A DNA stretch of 64,000 nt from Pseudomonas oryzagri (GCF_020831405.1 NZ_JAJHPU010000037.1:55789-119788), one strand, 5' to 3'; positions 10,020-18,484 are shown, numbered from the stretch's first letter. Notes: generated from the sequence alone by a model not told the origin. Translations and numbers: made by a program.

Positions 10020-11783
10020 TCAGAAGGTGCGGCTCAGGGAGAAGGCAACGAAATCGCGATCCTTCAAGCTCTGGCCATAGGAGAAAGAGTTGTCGCTATC
10101 GAGGAAGGTCTCGGCGTCACCCATGTAATGGGTGTAGGCCGCGGTGAAACGCCAGACGTCCATGTAAGCGCCATTGATCCCAATGGTCAGATCCCCACCG
10201 TTCTCCGGCGGGAACATCCCAGCACCAAGCGCCCGCGAGCTGGAGCCCTTGGGAGAGAAACCGGCGCCAATCGGAATGCTCAGATCCAGCCCCGGAAGCA
10301 CCTGGCGATACTTCGGCTCTAACAGAAACCGCATCGCGACTGCATCACGGCTAGAGTTGTTGTCGATGACGCCCTGGTGCGTAACCGGGTTGAAAATTTC
10401 GCAGTTCTTCTGGCAGCTCAGCACACGGTTCCAGGCTATCTCGCCCAGAACAGTTGCCTCGTTGAAGAGGAAGTTCGGATCCACGCTCCACAGCATCGAC
10501 AAGTTGACGTGGGCAGTCCGACCCACTGCGTACCCTGGACGGCTGCTGTTGTTCGTGACCTGGGTGCCAAAGGCCTGGCTGAAATCACTGGCATGGCCGC
10601 TGCTGGCAAGGTCCTGATCATCCCGCACCGAAGCCTCGATTGCGAGGTTGACCGTGTCGAAGGTACGACTGGCACTCACGCCGTAGGCAGTGATCCCTTC
10701 GTGGTAGGCAACGTAGTAACTGGCCGGAAGGAGTGTCGGCGCTCCGCCGGGAGTTACATTCCGCAGGTTGGTGACGAGCTGATGGGACTTGTTATGGAAG
10801 CGAACCACGTAGATGCCATAGTCCGTATTCTCACCACGGATTCGAAGCTGAAGCCCCCACTGCCCCGAGTCACGACCCTCCTTGTCCGACAGGCGAGGCG
10901 CAACACCTGCCGGCCCGAGCAGCATCTGCTCAGCCCCATCGACGTTGGTATCGATTCCGGAGAAGTAGCTACCCACCGCGGGGATGCGGTTGGGTTCGTA
11001 GTGGAACTGGTAGTAAGCACCCAACGTGACTTCCGGAGTCAGTTGAATCTGACCGGAGAACTGCGGAACCGGTCGGATAGCTTCCTTGAACTGAGTGTTG
11101 GGCACCGAGATCAGCTTGGTGGCATCGACAGGAGCCATGGCTCCAGCAATGGCGTTGCCACCAAAGAAGAGACTCTCGCCCCAGACCATGCCATGCTGGC
11201 CCAGGCGCACTAGACCAGGCATTTCGGCAACATCGAAGCGGGAATAGACGAAAGCATCCAGAAACTCGGCTTTGCGGCCGTGCAAGTCACGCGTCCGAGA
11301 GGTAAATTCGTCGAAGCTGGTCGACCGCTGGTTCGGGAATGCACCACCCGCGAATCCCGGGTTATCGTTTTCTTCGTTGTAGACCGTGTCATACCAACCG
11401 GCGCCGCTCACCCGGGCCCCGACATTCTGGTATTTCACCTCCAACTCGCTCAGTAGATCAAGGCGATTGCTGATCAGGCCCCGATCAAAGTTTTGATCGC
11501 CATCGTCGGCGTTAGGATTAGTCAGCAGCTCCGAGTCTTGTGACTTGACCCTAAACGCGTTGCTGTACTTGACGGTGTTATCCCAAGTCACTTTGAGATC
11601 GGGAATCCCCACCTCAAAGTTGGCAGCGAAGACGCTGCCACTCGCCATAAGTCCCGCAAGCGCAACCGATACCGCCAATGGCGAACGAGCCACAGACAGC
11701 GCGTCAAGCGGACCACCCTTAGTTTCTGAGCACGCAGTACAGTGGGCGGCCGGCAGGCCTGCCCTGAGATGAAGACATTGCAT
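10020..11783 (-). CDS. DUF1302 outer-membrane protein
   Basis: The 587-residue protein has an exported N terminus (hydrophobic stretch about 33-54, ending VFAANFEVG), many alternating beta-strands and a C-terminal Phe (FSLSRTF), the usual signature of an outer-membrane beta-barrel. DUF1302 family sections such as LRLGQHGMVWGES-like LVRLGQHGMVWGESLFF and NVDGAEQMLLGPAG are present. It is probably an outer-membrane channel for a hydrophobic substrate. It is the first gene of the envelope module and lies downstream of the duplicated gentisate-type promoter. The start at 11783 leaves a rather long pre-signal stretch; a start a few codons further in is possible. Confidence 0.85.
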   Translation of the reverse strand: MQCLHLRAGLPAAHCTACSETKGGPLDALSVARSPLAVSVALAGLMASGSVFAANFEVGIPDLKVTWDNTVKYSNAFRVKSQDSELLTNPNADDGDQNFDRGLISNRLDLLSELEVKYQNVGARVSGAGWYDTVYNEENDNPGFAGGAFPNQRSTSFDEFTSRTRDLHGRKAEFLDAFVYSRFDVAEMPGLVRLGQHGMVWGESLFFGGNAIAGAMAPVDATKLISVPNTQFKEAIRPVPQFSGQIQLTPEVTLGAYYQFHYEPNRIPAVGSYFSGIDTNVDGAEQMLLGPAGVAPRLSDKEGRDSGQWGLQLRIRGENTDYGIYVVRFHNKSHQLVTNLRNVTPGGAPTLLPASYYVAYHEGITAYGVSASRTFDTVNLAIEASVRDDQDLASSGHASDFSQAFGTQVTNNSSRPGYAVGRTAHVNLSMLWSVDPNFLFNEATVLGEIAWNRVLSCQKNCEIFNPVTHQGVIDNNSSRDAVAMRFLLEPKYRQVLPGLDLSIPIGAGFSPKGSSSRALGAGMFPPENGGDLTIGINGAYMDVWRFTAAYTHYMGDAETFLDSDNSFSYGQSLKDRDFVAFSLSRTF

Positions 11784-11962
11784 GGTGTCGTCTCTTTATT
11801 GTCATTATTGTAAGAACCGCCGTGTGTCATTGACGACCTCGAGCCGAGGAGTCAATGCCGTGCCCGCCATTGCATCTTCCTTAGTTACTTGCCAATGCAA
11901 CGATCACGAGACACAAGCCATCCGAATCAGGCAGACCCCCTATAAATCCGGGGCCTGGTGCT

Positions 11963-12085
11963 TCAATTTCCAGATGCCCTCAAAAAATCTCGAACCTTCG
12001 CATATTTCCAGCTAGCGGAAGCCATCAGCGATATAGGCTTACTCGGCACCAACGCGTGCAACAACATAGACAGGGCGCTCGGCAT
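11963..12085 (-). pseudogene. Decayed N-terminal remnant of a gentisate 1,2-dioxygenase gene
   Basis: A 40-codon frame opens with an ATG after a perfect AGGAGG, just like gtdA at 4560. It reads MPSALSMLLHALVPSK...SASWKYAKVRDFLRASGN and stops. This aligns with gtdA residues 1-58 (MSSTLT..LHTLVPN...[17 protein letters not shown]), with about 18 residues deleted near residue 7 and a stop after the [19 protein letters not shown]. No dioxygenase sequence is recognisable between the stop and the DUF1302 start. I therefore read it as the fossil start of a second gentisate dioxygenase gene. It may still be translated as a leader peptide of the envelope module. Confidence 0.75.
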
Positions 12086-12250
12086 AAATACCTCCTGATG
12101 CATTTTTGTGCTGCCTTCTATCTCTGCCTCTAATCAAGACGTTCGGACAGCTTGCATCGAGGTTATCGCTTTGCCGCCCCCCGGTCTTTCAGATTACTGC
12201 TGGCGTTTGTGCTTTCTTGCTCAGACTTTGAGGTTGGATTTTTTGCGGGC
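12086..12250 (-). promoter_or_regulatory. Duplicate gentisate-type promoter (copy B) before the envelope module
   Basis: Blocks shared with 4561-4720, in the same order and nearly the same spacing on the plus strand: acctcctgatgca (12090-12102), aatcaagac (12132-12140), a block from 12181 reading ggtctttcagattactgct, and tttcttgctcagactt (12213-12228). The sequence between blocks has diverged, so the blocks are likely under selection as promoter and activator sites. The 58 nt from here to the FAH gene hold nothing else recognisable. Confidence 0.6.
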
Positions 12251-12308
12251 AGCCTCCTGTTGAGAGGGCATAGCGCCATGGCCAGCTGCCATGGCGCCTT
12301 ACCTCAGT

Positions 12309-13157
12309 TCATGCTTTCTCGTCGATAATGGGGTTGCTCAGAGTACCGACCCCACCCACCTCTACCTCGACGGTGTCGCCCGACTTCATCCAAAGCGGCG
12401 GATTTCGTTTACCGCCCACACCCCCGGGCGTACCGGTCACGATCACATCGCCCGGCTCAAGCTCGGTGAAGGTGGAGCAGTAGGCAATCAACTGGGGGAT
12501 CGAGAAGATCATCAGGTGCGCGCTGGTGCGCTGAACCTCCTGACCGTTCAGGCGAGTCACCAGGCTGATATCAGCGCCATCGGCAATTTCATCGCGGGTA
12601 ACCATCCAGGGTCCGAACCCACCCGTTGCCACGAAATTCTTGCCCGGGATCCACTGATGCGTGTGGCGCTGCCAATCACGGATTGTTCCATCGTTGTACG
12701 GCGCATAGCCGGCGACATACTCCCAGGCGTCCGCCTCCGCGATATTGCGACCGCGCTTGGCGATGATGATCGCGATCTCACCCTCGAAGTCGAGCTGTTC
12801 GGACACCCGCGGACGAATGATCGGCTGCCCATGGGCCACTTGCGAATTTGCAAAGCGGGCGAAGACCACCGGCTTCTCGGGAACCTCGCGACCGGTTTCG
12901 ATGCGATGGTCATGATAGTTCGTGCCGATGCAGAAGATTTTCGGCGGATGCGGCACCACTGGGAGTAGTTCCACATCCTCCAGGCGCAGAGCGTCGCCGG
13001 CCTGCTCGATCATGGCCGGCAGCTCGGGCAGTGCGTTGTGCTCCAGAGCCACTCGCAACAGGGCATAGCCACTGACTTTACCGAGATCGACAATGCCAGC
13101 CTCGGTCAATGCGCCCCAGGACTCCTGACCATTTACACGGAAACTAAGCAGTTTCAT
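12309..13157 (-). CDS. FAH-family hydrolase/decarboxylase of a ring-cleavage pathway
   Basis: This 282-residue protein has the full FAH-domain series: IFCIGTNYHDH (about 93-103), the metal-ligand block LDFEGEIAIIIAKRG (about 127-141), KNFVATGGFGPWMV and the C-terminal VTGTPGGVGGKRNPP (about 240-254). Members hydrolyse or hydrate 2-oxo acids made by ring cleavage. It is the last gene of the meta-cleavage-type operon and overlaps the GlcG-like gene by 4 nt (ATGA). It could act as a hydratase, decarboxylase or acylpyruvase. It resembles the product at 2759-3457 only at family level and is 50 residues longer. Confidence 0.85.
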   Translation of the reverse strand: MKLLSFRVNGQESWGALTEAGIVDLGKVSGYALLRVALEHNALPELPAMIEQAGDALRLEDVELLPVVPHPPKIFCIGTNYHDHRIETGREVPEKPVVFARFANSQVAHGQPIIRPRVSEQLDFEGEIAIIIAKRGRNIAEADAWEYVAGYAPYNDGTIRDWQRHTHQWIPGKNFVATGGFGPWMVTRDEIADGADISLVTRLNGQEVQRTSAHLMIFSIPQLIAYCSTFTELEPGDVIVTGTPGGVGGKRNPPLWMKSGDTVEVEVGGVGTLSNPIIDEKA

Positions 13158-13573
13158 TTGGCAGCTCCAAACATTTCCAGGAAGGTTGCGATTGCCTCTT
13201 CGGCGATCTTCGAATCCAGGTGTGGAGGCGCGCCCGCTACGCCGACAGCGCCCACACAGTGACCATCCAGCAGTACCGGTACCCCCCCCTCGATCGCGAC
13301 ATGGGGTAACCGCACCATCGAGTAACGCCCCTCGTTCAGCGGCTTCTCGAAGAAGGTGGTTGGGTGACCACCTTCCGCCGAACTACGGGCCTTGTCGAAA
13401 GCGCCCTCGGCGCTCATGAGCGGGGCACCATCCATACGCAGCAGTGCTTGCAGATAGGTGCTCGCATCAACGACTGCGATCGAGACCGGAATCTTCATTC
13501 TCGAAGCGATCGCTTCAGCGCTATCCGCCAGCTGCTTCGCTTCCTGAAGACTCAGAGACAATTTGCTCAACAT
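13154..13573 (-). CDS. GlcG/HbpS-like protein
   Basis: The 139-residue protein matches the small GlcG/HbpS (DUF336) family: a helical start (LSLQEAKQLADSAEAIASRM), the strand IPVSIAVVDASTYLQALLRMDGAPLMS and the C-terminal GGVPVLLDGHCVGAVGVAGAPPHLDSKIAEEAIATF. Family members bind haem or small ligands and often accompany aromatic or glycolate catabolic genes. Its role here is unknown. It starts 2 nt after the alpha/beta hydrolase stop and overlaps the FAH gene by 4 nt, so all three are translationally linked. Confidence 0.85.
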   Translation of the reverse strand: MLSKLSLSLQEAKQLADSAEAIASRMKIPVSIAVVDASTYLQALLRMDGAPLMSAEGAFDKARSSAEGGHPTTFFEKPLNEGRYSMVRLPHVAIEGGVPVLLDGHCVGAVGVAGAPPHLDSKIAEEAIATFLEMFGAAK

Positions 13574-13575
13574 GG

Positions 13576-14385
13576 TCAGACCTTGTTTTCTTCGGGCACG
13601 TAGCCCTGGGCGACGAGAAACTCTTCAACGACGCGGTTGTAGTGATCCGGCTCCTCGTAGTACGAGGAGTGCCCAGATTCAGTGAACGTGTAACTTTGGG
13701 CGCCAGGGATACAGCGAGCGGCCATCAGGTGCGTTTCCCCGCCCAACAGGCGGTTCTGCACGCCTCCCATCACCATGGTCGGTACGTTGTAGCCGACGAA
13801 ATCCTCCGGAAGGATTCGCAACTCGGGATCCGTGATGGTGGAGAGGTTGATCTTCTGATTCATCCTCGCGAGCATTTGATACAGGGCAATCAGCTCCGGA
13901 CGCTCTCGTACGAAGCGTTCCGAGAAGCCCAGATCCTGGGGAGGAACCTTTTCTCCCGCAGCTACGCGACGGAAACGCTCAGATACGACCTCCAGCACTT
14001 TGTGGTGAGGACCGTAGGCTGGAGTTGGCGAGCCGGAGAGCACCAACGCCGCAAAACGATCAGGCTCCCGAACCGCCAGAGGCAGTCCGGACCAAGCTCC
14101 CATCGACTGGCATACGACGGCGACCTTACCCTCGGGGGCCTCGACATCAAGCAGGCGCGCGAGGTCCTGACTGAACTGTCGCGGATGGAAGGTTTCGGCG
14201 TCACAAATCGACCCACCGAAGCCACGCATATCCAGGCAAATCACTCGATAGCGTTTGCTGAAATGCGCAACCTGCTGGAAGAAAACAGTGGCGTTGGCGC
14301 CGGCACCATGCACAAACACCAGTGGGCGACCTTCGCCACAAACGTCATAGCGCAACCGCGCACCTGGAACATCAAGAAATGCCAT
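13576..14385 (-). CDS. Alpha/beta hydrolase, probable ring-fission product hydrolase
   Basis: The 269-residue protein has the alpha/beta-hydrolase oxyanion motif HGAGAN (26-31), a nucleophile elbow with Ser94 and a C-terminal His in ESGHSSYYEEP (about 240). Length and context suit the MhpC/BphD type of hydrolase that cleaves meta-ring-fission products of alkyl-substituted catechols. The elbow is odd: C-Q-S-M-G instead of the usual G-x-S-x-G. Direct neighbours are the VOC dioxygenase (12 nt upstream) and the GlcG-like gene. An esterase role is an alternative. Confidence 0.8.
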   Translation of the reverse strand: MAFLDVPGARLRYDVCGEGRPLVFVHGAGANATVFFQQVAHFSKRYRVICLDMRGFGGSICDAETFHPRQFSQDLARLLDVEAPEGKVAVVCQSMGAWSGLPLAVREPDRFAALVLSGSPTPAYGPHHKVLEVVSERFRRVAAGEKVPPQDLGFSERFVRERPELIALYQMLARMNQKINLSTITDPELRILPEDFVGYNVPTMVMGGVQNRLLGGETHLMAARCIPGAQSYTFTESGHSSYYEEPDHYNRVVEEFLVAQGYVPEENKV

Positions 14386-14397
14386 GGGTGGCGCTCC

Positions 14398-15567
14398 TTA
14401 TGCCCAAGGGCCGAGGAAAGGAGGCTCGAACCAGGCCGCTCCACCATGAACAATGCTTTCTGGCCACTGCGAGTGAGGCACCGGCAACGTAGTGGGCTTG
14501 GGTGCAACTCCATCAAGCCCTACGCGATCCATTCCATAGAAGATTTGGATGGCAACCGTATCGGGCCCTTGAACCCAGAAGCCATAATGGACGCCAGGAG
14601 ACAGCTCAGCAGGCAGATCCAGAATCCGAACCCCCTGCTTCTCGAGGAACTGACGCGCTTCGATCAGTTGCTGATAGCTAGCGACGGCGAAGCCGCATCC
14701 TGCAGCGAAGCCCAGCTGCTCACGCAAGGCTTTCGGGTAAAGCGCCAAAGTATGGTGCTCAGCGCCTGCCCGAAGAAAAGCACACTCATGCCCCAAGACG
14801 GAGACGCGCTCGCTGAGCTTGAGCCCGAGGACATTGCAGTAAAAGTCGATTGACGCTTGCAGATCAGCAACGTAGAGCGCCACTCGACCCAAATGTGTCA
14901 GTTTGAACGGCTGCGGCATCAAGATGCCTTCGACCTGATACTTGGCCTCGCGACGCTCGCTCCAGCGATAACCACCATCGGCATCTTTGCGCAGCAGAGC
15001 ATTATCGACTTCGATGTACTCCGGAATTTGCGGCAGTTCAGGCAGCGTCGTGAAACCACGGTCATACATGGTTTCAGGCTTGCTTCGACCATCCCAACCG
15101 ATCTGCTCCATGCCATAGAAGATCTCGTTTACGTACCCATCCGGGTCGTAGACATATGCATGCCAATTGGAGCCCGGTGTGTCGCGACCTATTCGGCGCA
15201 GCTTCGCCTTGCGGTCAAGGAACGAGACCCCTTCAACGACTTCCTGCAGGCTCCCGACCTGCCAGGAGAGCTGGTTCACCACGGCGCCCTTGCGAGCCGG
15301 CTCACGGGTATCGATCAAGTTCTGACTGCCGACTACCAGATTGTGGTGATCTGAACCGCAACGAAGGAACCAACCAGTAGCATCGACTTTGGGAAGCGGC
15401 TGCTTGAGTCGCGACGTGAAGTCATCGATATCACTGATGTTGAGCCCCAGCTTGCGAGTCAGAAACTCTACGGTTGCCGTGATATCGGGGGAGTGGTAAC
15501 CGAAGTGACCAATACGGCGAATGCGAAACGGCTGTTCGAGGCGGAGTCCGCCGGTCGTGAAGGTCAT
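14398..15567 (-). CDS. Two-domain VOC extradiol ring-cleavage dioxygenase
   Basis: The 389-residue protein contains two vicinal oxygen chelate modules. The first begins IRRIGHFGYHSPDI (about 16-29) and ends with YDPDGYVNEIFYGM. The second begins LTHLGRVALYVADLQASIDFY (about 224-244), includes LRAGAEHHTLALY and ends FWVQGPDTVAIQIFYGMDRVG. Candidate Fe(II) ligands are a His at the start of a module, the His pair near GAEHHTL and an acidic residue near IQIFYG. Which module holds the metal is uncertain. It lies 25 nt after the flavin hydroxylase and 12 nt before the hydrolase, as in meta-cleavage operons. The substrate is not identified; length exceeds that of common catechol 2,3-dioxygenases (about 300 aa). 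Confidence 0.82.
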   Translation of the reverse strand: MTFTTGGLRLEQPFRIRRIGHFGYHSPDITATVEFLTRKLGLNISDIDDFTSRLKQPLPKVDATGWFLRCGSDHHNLVVGSQNLIDTREPARKGAVVNQLSWQVGSLQEVVEGVSFLDRKAKLRRIGRDTPGSNWHAYVYDPDGYVNEIFYGMEQIGWDGRSKPETMYDRGFTTLPELPQIPEYIEVDNALLRKDADGGYRWSERREAKYQVEGILMPQPFKLTHLGRVALYVADLQASIDFYCNVLGLKLSERVSVLGHECAFLRAGAEHHTLALYPKALREQLGFAAGCGFAVASYQQLIEARQFLEKQGVRILDLPAELSPGVHYGFWVQGPDTVAIQIFYGMDRVGLDGVAPKPTTLPVPHSQWPESIVHGGAAWFEPPFLGPWA

Positions 15568-15592
15568 GTTTTTCTCCTTAATTGCGTTGCGC

Positions 15593-17218
15593 TCAGGAAG
15601 CCGTTGCCAGCGATGCAGTGCTGTAAAGACGGTCTGCGAGCGACCTCACGAGCGTGTTCAAACGAGTGGCAGTTGCGGCACCAAAGACATAGAAGTCAGG
15701 CCGCAGGAGCAGAACCTCGACATCGTGCTGATTGAGGTAGTCGACATACACACCGTCCACATCCTCCACGGCATACTTCGACTGCGAGTCCTCGAAAACC
15801 GCGATGGAGCAACCGAGGCTTTCAAGGTATTCAGCTTCCTCCTGTCCCAGGTGCGCAGTCGGATCCTGGCGACACCACAGCTGGAATCCCGAACCCAGCA
15901 GCTCATCACCACGCACGGTTTCGCTCCCCTTGCGCAGGCGGCCTTGGGGGGCAAACTCGCCTGCCGGACCGTGCAGTGCGCCTTGAGGGTCGAAGAAAAG
16001 CGCTCCCGACTGGAGACTGGGCAGAGCCGGGGGGTGCCCCTCTCCTTTCAGACGCATGTCATGATCCCGCTGAGCTGCCTCTTGCGGATCGACGATATTC
16101 ACGACTCGAGATAGGCGGTCAGACGCAAGCACGATGGTTGTTACGTGCTGCTCACGCTCTTCACGGTAGGTATCGAGAAGATCTTCATTGCTGCGCCCGG
16201 CAAGAACCTCCACCAGCTTCCATCCGAGATTTCGGCCATCGCGAATCGCGGCGCATGCACCTTGCCCCATGTACGGTGGCATGGTGTGTGCTGCGTCGCC
16301 GGCTAAGAAGACACGCCCCACTCGCCACTCGGTGGCAATACGAGTCCGATAGTGGTAGACGACCTGGCGAAGAATTCGAACGTCTTCCGGGCCGATGCCA
16401 TGCTTACGAGCCATGAACTCCCATGCCACCGCCGGATCTGTCATGGCTTCGTCGGTCTCGCCTTCCATGACCCGGAATTCCAAGCGCAGACGCTTGGTCC
16501 CAATCGGCATGTACATGTGCGGACGCTCGGGATCCATGAAGATCTTCAGCTTCATGAAGCGCTCCGGGACCGGACGAAGCAGTTCAGCGTCGAAGTTCAA
16601 CCAGCGCTGATGCATGTCGTAGTCACGCACGCCCAGCCCCAGGTTCTGACGGACGAAGCTGCGGGCGCCATCGGTTCCAACCACGTACTTGGCTCTGATC
16701 GTGCGGGGTTTGCCGCTACCTTTCTCCGTAGGAGAAATGATCAGATGAACGCCATTGGCGTCCTGCCACAACTCGGTGGCCTCCCATCCCCTCAGCAAAT
16801 CGACATTGGGCATCGATTCAACCTTATCGGCGATCGCCTTTTCGAAGTCAGGCTGGAACACCGAAATTCGAGATGGCCACCCGCCCAGCTGACCGTCATA
16901 ACGAACGATCATGAGGGGATCACCAGCTGCATCGACGAAGTCGCAAGACTCCTGCACCAGCGTCTCGGCCAGAGCACCATCGATGTCGTGGGACGTAGCC
17001 TGAAGGGCGCGACATACCTCGCCATCCAAGGTAGTGAGACGTGGCAGCGGATAAGGTTCAGGCCAGCGCTCAACGATCAGAACACGGAATCCCGCCGCTC
17101 CGATGGTGGACGCAAGGACCTCTCCGGCAGGGCCATAGCCAACCACAATGGCGTCATAGATCGAATCTTGGTGCGCACAATCACTCTCGGCGCGAACAGC
17201 ATTTTGGGAGTCGCTCAC
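15593..17218 (-). CDS. FAD-dependent aromatic hydroxylase, MhpA-like
   Basis: This 541-residue group A flavin monooxygenase shows GYGPAG (27-32), VVGTDGARSFVR (179-190) and LAGDAAHTMPPYMGQG (305-320), the last being characteristic of MhpA/resorcinol-type hydroxylases. It starts with GTG at 17218, preceded by AAGGAT 8 nt upstream. It opens the leftward meta-cleavage-type operon, with a perfect 20-bp palindrome 24-43 nt before its start. Candidate reactions are hydroxylation of a 3-hydroxyphenyl-alkanoate-like substrate feeding the extradiol enzyme, or of a resorcinol-like ring feeding the hydroxyquinol dioxygenase across the LysR gene. Sequence alone does not decide. Confidence 0.87.
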   Translation of the reverse strand: MSDSQNAVRAESDCAHQDSIYDAIVVGYGPAGEVLASTIGAAGFRVLIVERWPEPYPLPRLTTLDGEVCRALQATSHDIDGALAETLVQESCDFVDAAGDPLMIVRYDGQLGGWPSRISVFQPDFEKAIADKVESMPNVDLLRGWEATELWQDANGVHLIISPTEKGSGKPRTIRAKYVVGTDGARSFVRQNLGLGVRDYDMHQRWLNFDAELLRPVPERFMKLKIFMDPERPHMYMPIGTKRLRLEFRVMEGETDEAMTDPAVAWEFMARKHGIGPEDVRILRQVVYHYRTRIATEWRVGRVFLAGDAAHTMPPYMGQGACAAIRDGRNLGWKLVEVLAGRSNEDLLDTYREEREQHVTTIVLASDRLSRVVNIVDPQEAAQRDHDMRLKGEGHPPALPSLQSGALFFDPQGALHGPAGEFAPQGRLRKGSETVRGDELLGSGFQLWCRQDPTAHLGQEEAEYLESLGCSIAVFEDSQSKYAVEDVDGVYVDYLNQHDVEVLLLRPDFYVFGAATATRLNTLVRSLADRLYSTASLATAS

Positions 17219-17241
17219 TTTTTTATCCTTGTATGGCTTTG

Positions 17242-17261
17242 GTCTGAGGACGTCCTCAGAC
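17242..17261. promoter_or_regulatory. Perfect 20-bp palindrome (candidate operator)
   Basis: GTCTGAGGAC is followed immediately by its exact reverse complement. It sits 24-43 nt upstream of the GTG start of the flavin hydroxylase gene, between that gene and the LysR gene. The unspaced symmetry suits a dimeric repressor or activator. As RNA it could also form a leader hairpin. Confidence 0.55.
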
Positions 17262-17403
17262 TAGGCCAAGCAAGTCATTGATTGAAGCGATTCAAAAAAT
17301 TACCGTCATCACCCACGGTGATTACTCTCTAGCCCCCTCCCATGGCATCAGCCGCTTGCGGAGCATCGGCTCAAAAGCGACCCTCAATCACCGCGACATC
17401 TGA

Positions 17404-18327
17404 TCAAACAAACGCACGCGCTGCCTCGAGCAGCCGCTGTTTCATCCACTGATGCGCAGGTAGATTGTTGCTCCTCTGGTGCCAGCTCAGGTGCAGAACC
17501 GCATTCGGAACGTCCAGCGGTAGAGGCCGCACCTGGACCTCCTTTCTGGCATCAGGGGTGGTGGCAAAGCGCTCCGGTAGCACCGCAATCAGATCGGAAT
17601 CCCTCAGTATCTTGGTCACTACCGAGTAGTGGTTGAGGGAGAGACAGACATTTCGCTTGAGCTCCAGGCTGGCCAGTGCATCGTCTATCAAGCTAGGGGC
17701 GTCCTCATGCCCTGCCGCATTGATTGCCAGTTGTGGAGCCTCACAGAAATCCGCTAGCGACAGCTTGCGCTCGAGGAGCGGATGCCCGTGCCTGGCGGCA
17801 ACCACCAGACGATCGCTGAACAAAGGCATCGACTGAAGAACTGCAGCCCGCGGCAGATCGATACTGATTGCAAAATCGACCTCACCACGCATCAGGCGTG
17901 CCCCAGTCAGGGCCGGATCATGGGGCACGAAAAACAGCGACGCGTGAGGCGAAAGCTCGTGCACACGCCGATAAAGGTGCGAAGTGAACAGCAATACCGA
18001 GATGTCCACCATGGCGATTCGAAATCGCTGCTCCAGGTTGGCGACGTCCACATCCGGAGGGTTCACGGTCCCCCGAAGCTCCACCAAGGCCTTGTGAATC
18101 CTCGGCCATAGCTCCATTGCGCGAGGCGTAGGGTCGACTCCACGCGCGGCCTTCACGAACAGCTGGTCCTGAAACTGTCGACGAAGACGATTCAGAGCGT
18201 TGCTCACGGCGGCTTGAGTCATATCGAGTCGCTCTGCCGCACGCGTGACATGGCGCTCGGTCATCACGACATCAAAGACATTGAACAGGTTGAAATCCAC
18301 TCGGGACAGGGGCTGCTGGTCAGGCAT
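17404..18327 (-). CDS. LysR-family transcriptional regulator
   Basis: The 307-residue protein has the N-terminal winged HTH (about 8-66: VFDVVMTERHVTRAAERLDMTQAAVSNALNRLRRQFQD) and the periplasmic-binding-like effector domain (about 90-300). The HTH sequence places it with NodD/SyrM/NahR-like LysR proteins. A GGAGG site precedes the ATG. It is divergent from the MFS/hydroxyquinol operon and co-directional with the meta-cleavage operon, so it could control either. Inverted repeats in the intergenic region on its right are natural binding candidates. Confidence 0.92.
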   Translation of the reverse strand: MPDQQPLSRVDFNLFNVFDVVMTERHVTRAAERLDMTQAAVSNALNRLRRQFQDQLFVKAARGVDPTPRAMELWPRIHKALVELRGTVNPPDVDVANLEQRFRIAMVDISVLLFTSHLYRRVHELSPHASLFFVPHDPALTGARLMRGEVDFAISIDLPRAAVLQSMPLFSDRLVVAARHGHPLLERKLSLADFCEAPQLAINAAGHEDAPSLIDDALASLELKRNVCLSLNHYSVVTKILRDSDLIAVLPERFATTPDARKEVQVRPLPLDVPNAVLHLSWHQRSNNLPAHQWMKQRLLEAARAFV

Positions 18328-18344
18328 TCCGACCTCCTATGTAA

Positions 18345-18360
18345 TCATTCAGGCGAATGA
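18345..18360. promoter_or_regulatory. Inverted repeat near the LysR start (candidate LysR site)
   Basis: TCATTC and GAATGA are separated by AGGC, 18 nt upstream of the lysR ATG, in the divergent promoter region. It is a plausible autoregulatory half of a LysR binding region. Confidence 0.4.
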
Positions 18361-18382
18361 CATTAATAGATGTAAACACCTT

Positions 18383-18409
18383 ATTCAATGACGATGGCAG
18401 TCATAGAAT
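18383..18409. promoter_or_regulatory. 27-bp imperfect palindrome between lysR and the MFS gene
   Basis: ATTCAATGAC and GTCATAGAAT pair at 9 of 10 positions across the 7-nt spacer GATGGCA. The size and near-symmetry fit a LysR recognition site for activation of the rightward hydroxyquinol operon. Confidence 0.5.
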
Positions 18410-18484
18410 CTGGGTCAAGCGGTGTCCCCTGCCCCTCCCAGCGCCGGATGCGGCAGTCACTACAACAACAAAAGTGAGCTCCTC

